From contig NZZF01000049.1 in assembly GCA_002702385.1 (NCBI GenBank), forward strand, positions 12,035 to 31,735: DNA of 19,701 nucleotides. The letters run 5' to 3'. This document shows positions 7,730 through 14,620 of this stretch, piece after piece. The translations under genes were made by a program, and so were the position numbers. The notes under the pieces are model-generated. The model made no database searches, was not told the origin of the DNA, and saw only the letters and a list, made by a program, of their open reading frames with translations. Source of the stretch: Flavobacteriaceae bacterium. GTDB lineage: Bacteria > Bacteroidota > Bacteroidia > Flavobacteriales > Flavobacteriaceae. Numbering within the stretch: the stretch's first letter is position 1; the number at the start of each line of letters is the position of its first letter.

Positions 7730-7781
7730 TTGGAATTGTAAATTTTATATTAAAAATTATTACTAGATTGAAACAAAAATT

Positions 7782-8381
7782 ATGCAAATTGATGTTATAG
7801 TTACATTTATTTTTTCAGTTTTTTTTCTGACCATCTCACCAGGTCCAGATATCCTATATGTTTTTATTAAAAGTATATCTGAGGGAAAGAGTGAAGGTGT
7901 TAAATTGTCATTTGGTCTGACATCTGGTCTCTTTTTTCACACTTTGTTAGTTGTTTTTGGAATTTCAGCTATTATTAGTTCGAATGAGTTGTTTTCTAGC
8001 ATTATAAAATATTTTGGTTTCTCATTCTTTATTTTTTTGTTTTTAATAACACTTTTTAAAAAGAATAATGAATATCAAACTAAAAAATCAATTCGGAGTA
8101 GTTTTTTTACAGGTTTAATGATGAATATATTAAACCCAAAAGTTAGTTTATTTTTTATAGCTCTATTTCCAGGGTTTATATTTCATGATTCAATGAAAAT
8201 CAGTCTCCAATTTCTAGTTTTAGGATTAATTTTTTGGATTATTGCTACCCTTATTTTTGTAACAATTTCATTATTTTCTGGAAATATTAAAGGTTATGTC
8301 GATGGTTTTATTAACAATAAATTTTTTAAATATTTACAGTCCGTTATTTATTTATTAATTGCTTTATATATTTTGATTTGA
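7782..8381 (+). CDS. LysE/RhtB-family amino acid exporter
   Basis: A 199-residue inner-membrane protein with about six hydrophobic segments, the normal size for the LysE/RhtB family. The family signature SPGPD is at 19-23 in the first segment, followed by the G-x(n)-G-rich stretch GVKLSFGLTSGLFFH (39-53). The second conserved motif MNILNPK is at 114-120, before the next hydrophobic run. Members export amino acids or related metabolites; the substrate cannot be read from the sequence. Its stop overlaps the start of the HMG-CoA lyase gene (TGATG), so the two are translationally coupled. As I recall, this pairing recurs in Flavobacteriia, which may hint at export of a branched-chain amino acid or a related metabolite. 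Confidence 0.93.
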   Translation: MQIDVIVTFIFSVFFLTISPGPDILYVFIKSISEGKSEGVKLSFGLTSGLFFHTLLVVFGISAIISSNELFSSIIKYFGFSFFIFLFLITLFKKNNEYQTKKSIRSSFFTGLMMNILNPKVSLFFIALFPGFIFHDSMKISLQFLVLGLIFWIIATLIFVTISLFSGNIKGYVDGFINNKFFKYLQSVIYLLIALYILI

Positions 8382-9238
8382 TGATGAAAGAACACATTGA
8401 TATTATTGAATGTCCAAGAGATGCAATGCAAGGAATAAAACAATTTATTTCAACCAAAATGAAAATTAGATATATCAATTCTTTGATGAGTGTAGGTTTT
8501 CATACTATCGATTTTGGAAGTTTTGTATCTCCAAAAGCTATACCTCAAATGAAAGATACTAGTTTGGTTATTGATGGAATTGATACAAAATACAATACAA
8601 ATTTATTAGCTATTGTTGCAAACAAAAGAGGAGCTGATGATGCTTTATGTTTTGAAAAGATAACTCATTTAGGTTATCCTTTTTCAATTTCTGAAATCTT
8701 TCAAAACCGAAACACTAATCATTCTATTGAAGATTCTAAGTTGGTTTTAGATTATATTTTTAATAAATGTCAAAAAAAATCAAAATCATTAGTTGTATAC
8801 CTTTCAATGGCTTTTGGAAATCCTTATGGTGAGCCATGGGAATTAGATTTGGTTTCTAAATATGTTGATTTTCTTGTTAAAATGGGTGTTAAAGTTATTT
8901 CTTTAAGTGATACAATAGGTATTGCTACAAATGATAAGGTTGGTGAAATTTTCAAAGTATTAACTAATCAATACACTAGCGTAGAATTTGGTGCTCATTT
9001 ACATGTTCTTCCAACAGATGGATATGATAAAATAAACGAAGCATATAAAAATGGGTGTCGTAGATTTGATGGAGTGATTATGGGTTATGGAGGGTGTCCA
9101 ATGGCAAGTAATAAGTTGATGGGGAATTTACCGACAGAAAAAATTTTAAACTTCATCGAATCTAAAAATATCAACTCAACTATAAATCCTCTTAATTTCG
9201 AATCAGCTTATAATTTTTCAAAGAAAGTATTTAATTAA
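8381..9238 (+). CDS. mvaB: Hydroxymethylglutaryl-CoA lyase
   Basis: A 285-residue TIM-barrel enzyme of the HMG-CoA lyase/DRE-TIM family, which cleaves HMG-CoA to acetyl-CoA and acetoacetate in the last step of leucine degradation. Active-site elements: R13-D14 in ECPRDAMQG, metal ligands H206 and H208 in GAHLHVLP, catalytic Cys239 in the GGCP loop (GYGGCPMA), and N249 in GNLPTE. SLSDTIG (175-181) and CRRFDG (226-231) are also conserved. The N-terminal wording ECPRDAMQG, rather than the EVGPRDGLQ of many bacteria, is the form I associate with Bacteroidota. The start ATG at 8381 overlaps the LysE stop by one base; a second ATG at 8384 and a TTG at 8378 are alternatives. No other leucine-degradation gene is in the window. 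The 3' end overlaps the opposing DCC gene by eight bases. Confidence 0.93.
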   Translation: MMKEHIDIIECPRDAMQGIKQFISTKMKIRYINSLMSVGFHTIDFGSFVSPKAIPQMKDTSLVIDGIDTKYNTNLLAIVANKRGADDALCFEKITHLGYPFSISEIFQNRNTNHSIEDSKLVLDYIFNKCQKKSKSLVVYLSMAFGNPYGEPWELDLVSKYVDFLVKMGVKVISLSDTIGIATNDKVGEIFKVLTNQYTSVEFGAHLHVLPTDGYDKINEAYKNGCRRFDGVIMGYGGCPMASNKLMGNLPTEKILNFIESKNINSTINPLNFESAYNFSKKVFN

Positions 9239-9623
9239 TAAATCTTTTTAATTCATCTTTATCAGGAATATAGCAAGTTTCTTTTTTTCCAAAAAAATTA
9301 TATCTATTCTTTGCTATTGTTCTATAAATAGAGTTAGATATAAATCTTGGAAATATTGATAGAATAAATCTTAGAAATGATTGTGTTTTAGTTTTTTTAA
9401 AAATGTAGTTAATCGCATCACTTTCATATAATATTTTGTTGTTTCTTATAACTATAATTGAATCTTTTGATTTATCAATATTTGAATTTTCAGAATAGAA
9501 TTTAGACTGAATATTTGTGAACATAAAATGATTTTTTTTATCATTTCTTAGTAACCATTTATAAAAACGGTTGCATATAAAGCATTCTCCATCAAAAATT
9601 ATGATTTCGTTCATGTGTTTCAT
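9231..9623 (-). CDS. DCC-family thiol-disulfide oxidoreductase-like protein (DUF393)
   Basis: A 130-residue protein with the DUF393 hallmarks. FDGECFICNRF (10-20) contains the D-x-x-C-x-x-C motif, with cysteines 14 and 17. SDAINYI (68-74) follows, and the C-terminal block YRTIAKNRYNFFGKKETCYIP is at 100-120. Members are thioredoxin-fold-like proteins with a presumed redox role; biochemical evidence for the family is thin. There is no signal peptide, so it is probably cytosolic. ATGs at 9623 and 9614 (residue 4) are both possible, and the second gives the tighter family N-terminus. It lies 43 bp downstream of the TonB-dependent receptor on the same strand and may be read through from it. A -7 match in the gap suggests it can also be transcribed alone. 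Confidence 0.9.
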   Translation of the reverse strand: MKHMNEIIIFDGECFICNRFYKWLLRNDKKNHFMFTNIQSKFYSENSNIDKSKDSIIVIRNNKILYESDAINYIFKKTKTQSFLRFILSIFPRFISNSIYRTIAKNRYNFFGKKETCYIPDKDELKRFIN

Positions 9624-9639
9624 TTATTTCTAAATAAAA

Positions 9640-9647
9640 CAAAAATA
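9640..9647 (-). promoter_or_regulatory. Possible -7 element for the DCC-family gene
   Basis: The minus strand reads TATTTTTG, an exact TAnnTTTG match, 17 bases upstream of the ATG at 9623. The only TTG upstream (9662-9664) is 14 bp away, too close for a good -33 element. Confidence 0.35.
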
Positions 9648-9666
9648 AATTTATTAGTTCACAATA

Positions 9667-11874
9667 TTAAAATTTATATTCAAATCCTGCATATATTCCA
9701 AGAGGATGTCCAGGTCTTAATCCTGCAGGTGCTCTAGAAACAGCATAATCATTATCAAACAGATTTAAAATTTTTGACTTTAATGTTATGTCTGACCTAA
9801 GATTATATTTAAAAGAAATATCAAAAATCAAATAAGACGGAATTTCTATTGATCCGTTTGCTACAGTAGAAAATTTACCATTATAATTAGCATTTAAATT
9901 AAGTTCAAATTTATTTGCTTCAAAACTAATAGATGAATTTAGCTGATGTTGAGGAATATATGGAATTCTATCTCCATCACTGACTTCTCCCCAAATATCC
10001 TGTGTGCTGCCAAAGTCTGTAAGAAATTTTGCATTTGTTAAAGTATAGGATAATGAAAAAGGGATGTTGATTTTATTACTTTCAACAATATTTGACATTA
10101 ATAGAATTTCTAATCCATTAACTAAAGCTTCTCCAGCATTGAATGGGTCTAGTTCGCCAAATCCACCTGTTGCTGCTAAATCATTTCCTAGTAAATTACT
10201 GTAATCGTTTTGAAATACAATCAACTCAGCATTTAATTTATTTAAAGTTAATCTTGTTCCTAACTCTAAATTGATACTTTCTTCAGCTTTTTGTCCAACT
10301 GAACTGCCAGGTGGAGAATAACCTTTATGCAACCCTCCAAACATGGAAACTTTATTACTAAATGTATAATTTAATCCAATCCCAGGTATAAACACTGAAA
10401 CTTTATTTTCTCTAGATGATAAATCGTTAGAGTTTCTTAATGGATTAGATTTTCCAAAATCATCTCTTAATAATTTTATTGACTCAAATCTAATTCCTGG
10501 AGATATTGTTAATCGATTAACTTTATACTTATACATAATGTAGGAAGCAAAAGAATTTGCAGAACTTATTCTATTTCCTTGAGACCCTTTATCACCATAA
10601 ATACCCAATGACATAAAGCCATTGTTGATATTATAAACATCCTCCCACTGAAATCTATCTTCTTCATCATAGTGAATTCTAAGTCCTATTTCAAGATCGT
10701 TAAATGAGTTGTTTTTTCCATACCAATGGTAATCTATTTTTGTCTGTATGCCTTTTGAAATATATTCTCTATTATTTGCTTTAACTTTTAAAGAATTTTC
10801 TACATCTAAATTACCTCTCAATACAGACATGTGGCCTGGAAATTTTTCTGGATTTGAAACTACTTTTGATATTTTTTGCGAATTAGCTTCAAACACTACA
10901 TCATCAAGTTTGTACCAATTTCTTTTAAATCCATTGTAGTAAAAATTTGATGTAATCTTGAGTTTTTCTGAAAAATTAACCTCATGTGTAAGTAAATATT
11001 GAATATGCTCAGCATCCATTTTATCTTTTTCTGATCCTGGGTACCTTAAAAAAGGATTTTTATCAAAGTCAGAATTAGTTAAACCAAGATACGTCTCATT
11101 TGAAATTTCATCATAGTGATGAAATTTTAATTCTAAACTTTGTTTTGTTTTACTTTTTTTAAAAATTTCAAATCTAAATTTTGAAGTTATTTCATTTATA
11201 TCAAATCCAGTATTTAGCTTATTGCCAAGTGATTTAAAACCATTAGAATTGTAATTAAGGTACTCAAGCATGTATCCGAAGTTTTTAGAACTATTTCCTA
11301 TAGTTGTATGAGTTTGACCAGTGTTAAAACTTCCGTAACTAGTAGAAATTTTCCCTTTAAATGATTTTGGTATTTCAGTAGAAACAAAGTTAATAGCACC
11401 ACCAGTTGTGTATGGGCCATATTGTATTTGACTACTACCTTTTAAAACTTCCACTGCTTGCATTCTTGCTATAGATGGAAAATAATATGCAGATGAAGCG
11501 CTGTAAGGTGCGGGTGAGATCAATATACCGTCCTCCATTATAGCTATTTTGGAGCTTCTTTCAGGTGATGTTCCTCTAATACTAATGTTAGGACGTAAAC
11601 CAAAGCCATCCTCTTCATAAAAATTAATTCCCGATATTTTATTCAGTGCTCTATTAATATCAGTGTAATTAAATTCCGCAAGTTCATCAGTTGATAGATA
11701 ATATGCAGCTCCTGTTCTGTTTTTTGCAACAAATTTATTACCAAGGATTGAATTACCTTTTATAATAACCTCATCAAGTGATGTTATTGTATCATTTATT
11801 TTTTGATTTTTATCTTTTTGTGATTGTAAAATCCCAAATGAAAATATTATTCCAATAAGTAGTATTTTTCTCAT
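9667..11874 (-). CDS. FecA-like TonB-dependent outer-membrane receptor
   Basis: A 735-residue outer-membrane receptor for energised uptake of a metal chelate. The signal peptide spans about 1-18 (LQS-Q). SLDEVII (32-38) fits a TonB box. The plug domain runs about 50-170 with ISIRGTSPERSSKIAIMEDG (98-117), APYSASSAYYFPSI (122-135), EVLKGSSQIQYGP (142-154) and GGAINFVS (158-165), which match the FecA branch. The rest is a 22-strand-type barrel ending in phenylalanine (GFEYKF), the usual assembly signal. It has no N-terminal carboxypeptidase-like extension and no FecA signalling domain, so sigma/anti-sigma control is unlikely. It is divergent from the ferric ABC transporter genes across a region with palindromic operators. 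A ferric citrate or similar siderophore substrate is inferred from family and context. Confidence 0.94.
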   Translation of the reverse strand: MRKILLIGIIFSFGILQSQKDKNQKINDTITSLDEVIIKGNSILGNKFVAKNRTGAAYYLSTDELAEFNYTDINRALNKISGINFYEEDGFGLRPNISIRGTSPERSSKIAIMEDGILISPAPYSASSAYYFPSIARMQAVEVLKGSSQIQYGPYTTGGAINFVSTEIPKSFKGKISTSYGSFNTGQTHTTIGNSSKNFGYMLEYLNYNSNGFKSLGNKLNTGFDINEITSKFRFEIFKKSKTKQSLELKFHHYDEISNETYLGLTNSDFDKNPFLRYPGSEKDKMDAEHIQYLLTHEVNFSEKLKITSNFYYNGFKRNWYKLDDVVFEANSQKISKVVSNPEKFPGHMSVLRGNLDVENSLKVKANNREYISKGIQTKIDYHWYGKNNSFNDLEIGLRIHYDEEDRFQWEDVYNINNGFMSLGIYGDKGSQGNRISSANSFASYIMYKYKVNRLTISPGIRFESIKLLRDDFGKSNPLRNSNDLSSRENKVSVFIPGIGLNYTFSNKVSMFGGLHKGYSPPGSSVGQKAEESINLELGTRLTLNKLNAELIVFQNDYSNLLGNDLAATGGFGELDPFNAGEALVNGLEILLMSNIVESNKINIPFSLSYTLTNAKFLTDFGSTQDIWGEVSDGDRIPYIPQHQLNSSISFEANKFELNLNANYNGKFSTVANGSIEIPSYLIFDISFKYNLRSDITLKSKILNLFDNDYAVSRAPAGLRPGHPLGIYAGFEYKF

Positions 11875-11887
11875 ATCAATTAAGTCT

Positions 11888-11906
11888 ATTTAGAATTGTT
11901 CTAAAT
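11888..11906. promoter_or_regulatory. Palindromic operator 1 upstream of the receptor gene
   Basis: ATTTAGAATTGTTCTAAAT is a perfect inverted repeat with eight-base arms and a three-base centre. It starts 14 bases upstream of the receptor ATG, just downstream of the predicted transcription start. The 19-bp dyad is the size and style of Fur or DtxR/IdeR boxes. Which regulator binds is an inference from the iron context. Confidence 0.7.
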
Positions 11907-11909
11907 TAA

Positions 11910-11919
11910 TTGTCGACAA
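11910..11919. repeat. Short perfect palindrome at the predicted receptor transcription start
   Basis: TTGTCGACAA is a ten-base perfect palindrome between the two larger operators and over the predicted start of the receptor transcript. Its GC-containing centre stands out in a very AT-rich region. It may be a protein site or chance. Confidence 0.35.
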
Positions 11920-11924
11920 ATATA
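11917..11924 (-). promoter_or_regulatory. -7 element of the TonB-dependent receptor gene
   Basis: The minus strand reads TATATTTG, an exact TAnnTTTG match. Transcription would begin near 11911, giving a leader of about 37 bases that contains operator 1. A weak -33 match (TTAG, 11946-11949, spacing 21) lies inside operator 2. Confidence 0.6.
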
Positions 11925-11937
11925 TACTTATTATTTA

Positions 11938-11952
11938 TATTTAGTCTAAATA
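11938..11952. promoter_or_regulatory. Palindromic operator 2 in the divergent iron region
   Basis: TATTTAGTCTAAATA is a perfect inverted repeat with seven-base arms around one base. It has the same TTTAG/CTAAA arms as operator 1 but a tighter centre, 48 bp away centre to centre. It covers the -33 region of the receptor promoter. Shared arms suggest one regulator, though the different spacing leaves this open. Confidence 0.55.
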
Positions 11953-11984
11953 AATATAATTTTTTTTAGTTTTACATTTAAATC

Positions 11985-11992
11985 TAAATTTG
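11985..11992 (+). promoter_or_regulatory. -7 element of the ferric ABC transporter operon
   Basis: TAAATTTG is an exact TAnnTTTG match ending four bases before the ATG at 11997, which would make the transcript leaderless or nearly so. No good TTTG lies at the right distance. A weaker alternative is TTG (11910-11912) with TATATTTA (11936-11943). Confidence 0.45.
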
Positions 11993-11996
11993 TACC

Positions 11997-13031
11997 ATGA
12001 AAAAAATTATTTCAAATCTTAAATTCATAGTTTTTGTTTTAATTCTTACATCATGTCAAAACATTCAAAAAACTAACGAAATCAATATATATAGTCAAAG
12101 ACATTATGCTGTTGATGAATTACAATATGAGAATTTTACTAAAATGACTGGTATACAGGTAAATGTTACAAAAGCTAATGCTGATGAGCTTTTACAAAGA
12201 ATGAAAATTGAAGGTTCATCTAGTCCTGCTGATTTATTCATAACTGTTGATGTGGGAAAATTATGGCAGGCAGGGGATATGGGTTTATTGCAAAAAATTA
12301 AAGATGAGACTATAACAGCAGGAATTAATAGTGAATTTCTAGACCCTAACAATTATTGGATACCATTAACATACAGATCAAGAATTGTAGTATATAGTAA
12401 AGAAAGAGTTGATGTTAATGATTTAAGTACTTATGAAGACTTAGCAAATGAAAAGTGGAAAAATAGATTATTAATTAGATCATCATCGAATTCTTACAAT
12501 CAAGCTTTAATGTCTTCTCTAATTGCAAATATTGGATCGGATGTTGCAGAAGATTGGTCAACTAAAATTGTTTCAAATCTTGCAAGAGAACCTAAAGGAA
12601 ATGACAGGGATCAGGTCAAGGCAATAGCTTCTGGTCAGGGTGATATTGCTGTTGTTAATTCATACTACATTGGACTACTACTTTCATCAGAAAAAGAAGA
12701 AGAGTTAAAAGCTGGTAATTCTGTTGGTGTGTTTTTCCCTAATCAAGCTGAAAATCAAAGAGGTGCACACATAAATGTTTCTGGAATTGCATTAACTAAA
12801 AATGCACCTAACAAAGATAATGCTATAAAACTCATAAGCTTTTTAACCTCAGAATCTGCTCAACAAACTTATGTTGACAATACTTATGAATACTCAGTTA
12901 ATTCTAATATTGAGCCAAACGAAATTGTAAAAAATTGGGGAGATTTCAAAAAAGATAAATTAGACTTAAATATGCTTGGAGTCAAAAGGAACGAAGCTAT
13001 TCGTATATTTGACAAAACAGGTTGGAAGTAA
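11997..13031 (+). CDS. fbpA: Ferric iron ABC transporter, substrate-binding lipoprotein (FutA/FbpA-like)
   Basis: A 344-residue periplasmic-binding-protein-fold lipoprotein that captures Fe(III) for import. The lipobox is LTSC with Cys20. The sequence after it (QNIQKTN) is not acidic, which fits inner-membrane anchoring. The mature domain opens INIYSQRHYAVD, matching the YSxRHY start of cyanobacterial FutA proteins. The FutA-type iron ligands can be matched as H36-Y37, Y167 (SNSYNQ) and the adjacent pair Y223-Y224 (NSYYIG). R127 in LTYRSR sits where family members hold a synergistic anion or the iron site. Conserved stretches ADLFITVDVGKLWQA (78-92) and GAHINVSGIALTKNAPN also fit. It is the first gene of a three-gene operon, overlapping the permease start by ten bases. 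Confidence 0.94.
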   Translation: MKKIISNLKFIVFVLILTSCQNIQKTNEINIYSQRHYAVDELQYENFTKMTGIQVNVTKANADELLQRMKIEGSSSPADLFITVDVGKLWQAGDMGLLQKIKDETITAGINSEFLDPNNYWIPLTYRSRIVVYSKERVDVNDLSTYEDLANEKWKNRLLIRSSSNSYNQALMSSLIANIGSDVAEDWSTKIVSNLAREPKGNDRDQVKAIASGQGDIAVVNSYYIGLLLSSEKEEELKAGNSVGVFFPNQAENQRGAHINVSGIALTKNAPNKDNAIKLISFLTSESAQQTYVDNTYEYSVNSNIEPNEIVKNWGDFKKDKLDLNMLGVKRNEAIRIFDKTGWK

Positions 13032-14620
13032 AGCTATTTAAAATAAAAAAACCAAATTATGGTTTATTAACTGTAGTTTTTTTATCTACTTTAATAATAT
13101 TTCCAATAATTTCTTTAATTTTTGGTAGTATCGGAGTTGATATTTCCAATTTTTTATACCTATCAGAATATCTTTTACTTGATTACACAATAAGTACAAT
13201 ATATCTTCTATCCCTAACTTTGGTATTTTCATTTTTATTTGGAGTGATACCAGCATGGTTGATTAGTACTAGTAGATTCAAAGGAAGAAGAATTTATGAC
13301 TTACTGTTGTATCTACCTTTAGCAATCCCAACATATATAATGGCATTCTCATATGGAGATATATTGAGTTTTTCAGGTCCATTTCAAAGTTTTGTAAGAG
13401 AATTTATTCCATCATTAACAAAAGTTGTTAATCAAGATTATTTACAGATTGAAATTCTTGCCGTTTTACTTTCATTCTCATTGTACCCATACTTGTATGC
13501 TGCTTGCAGAATTTCGTTCTCATTGATTGGAAATAATTATATAAATCTTTCTAAAAATCTAGGTTTAAATGAAATTAATACTTTTTTGAGAGTTGGAATT
13601 CCGCTATCTAGACCCGCAATTTTTTCTTCGATTTTTCTTATTTCAATGGAGGTTTTGAATGAGTATGGAGCAGTTAGTTATTTTGGTGTTAATACTTATA
13701 CGAGTGGTATTTTTAGAGCATGGGGATCTATGGCTGATATGGATACAGCATCACTCTTAGCAATAGTTCTTTTTTTAGTTGTTTGTTTGTTTTTTAGTTT
13801 AGAAAAGTGGCTAACATCAAAATTTAAGTACAGTTTTAAATCAAATACTGATTTATCAACTTATTATAAAAACAGTAACAAAAAATTAATTTATACTCAT
13901 ATTTCTTGCATAACAATTATACTTGCTGCATTTATCATTCCAATTTTATATATGACTAATAATATTTTCATTGATTTTAAAAATATTGATTTTTTTGATG
14001 TTTATGTTTTAAGTAAAAACACAGTTTTTGTTTCTCTAGCTTCATCAATTTTAATTGTTTTAGTTGTTTTATTAATTCAATATTTGAAAAGAATTTCAAA
14101 ATCTAAAATTTTAAATTTTACTGGAGAGACTATTTCATTAACTTATGCTCTCCCTGGTGCCGTAATTGGTATTTCATTAATTCTTTTATTTTCACCTATC
14201 AATGATTATTTTGGTTTTCTTTTGATTGGATCAGTCCCTGTTCTTATATATGCTTACTTTATTAGATATATGGCTGTGGGAGTTTCACCTATTGTTTCTA
14301 GTTTTAAAAAACATCCTAAGAAATTAGATGATTCGGGTAAAAGCTTGGGATTAAAACCTTTTCAATTTTTTAGAAAAATATTTTTTCCACTAAATAAGAA
14401 TGCAATTATTATAGCATTTTGTATATGTTTTGTTGATATAATGAAAGATTTGCCTCTAACCTTGATTCTGAGACCATTTAATTTTGATACACTTGCTACT
14501 CAAACATATGAATATGCTATTGAGGAAATGATTACTAAGTCCTCAATATATTCAATAACTATTGTTACTTTTGGTGTCATATTACTTTCTATACTTTCAG
14601 TTAATCAATCCAAAAAATAG
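13022..14620 (+). CDS. fbpB: Ferric iron ABC transporter, fused two-domain permease (FbpB-like)
   Basis: A 532-residue inner-membrane protein with about twelve hydrophobic segments in two homologous halves joined near residues 265-290. Each half has an EAA-type coupling loop for the ATPase: LSKNLGLNEINTFLRVGIPL (176-195) and DSGKSLGLKPFQFFRKIFFPL (437-457). This fused two-domain layout and length are usual for FbpB/SfuB-type ferric permeases. GDLPL-like conserved text near the second loop appears as MKDLPLTLILRPFNFDTLATQ (474-494), another family mark. The only suitable start is a TTG at 13022, ten bases inside the end of fbpA; no ATG occurs before the first membrane segment, so coupling to fbpA translation is likely. 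The stop is directly followed by the ATPase ATG. Confidence 0.92.
   Translation: MEVKLFKIKKPNYGLLTVVFLSTLIIFPIISLIFGSIGVDISNFLYLSEYLLLDYTISTIYLLSLTLVFSFLFGVIPAWLISTSRFKGRRIYDLLLYLPLAIPTYIMAFSYGDILSFSGPFQSFVREFIPSLTKVVNQDYLQIEILAVLLSFSLYPYLYAACRISFSLIGNNYINLSKNLGLNEINTFLRVGIPLSRPAIFSSIFLISMEVLNEYGAVSYFGVNTYTSGIFRAWGSMADMDTASLLAIVLFLVVCLFFSLEKWLTSKFKYSFKSNTDLSTYYKNSNKKLIYTHISCITIILAAFIIPILYMTNNIFIDFKNIDFFDVYVLSKNTVFVSLASSILIVLVVLLIQYLKRISKSKILNFTGETISLTYALPGAVIGISLILLFSPINDYFGFLLIGSVPVLIYAYFIRYMAVGVSPIVSSFKKHPKKLDDSGKSLGLKPFQFFRKIFFPLNKNAIIIAFCICFVDIMKDLPLTLILRPFNFDTLATQTYEYAIEEMITKSSIYSITIVTFGVILLSILSVNQSKK

Noticed and set aside
7730..7781. Promoter pair between DUF3050 and LysE
   Set aside because: Only partial matches (such as TAGATTG and a TAATTTTTG-like element) with wrong internal spacing were found on either strand, so no promoter is called.
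10748..10939. Plus-strand 63-codon frame inside the TonB-dependent receptor
   Set aside because: It is antisense to the receptor barrel, with no recognisable family or regulatory signal.
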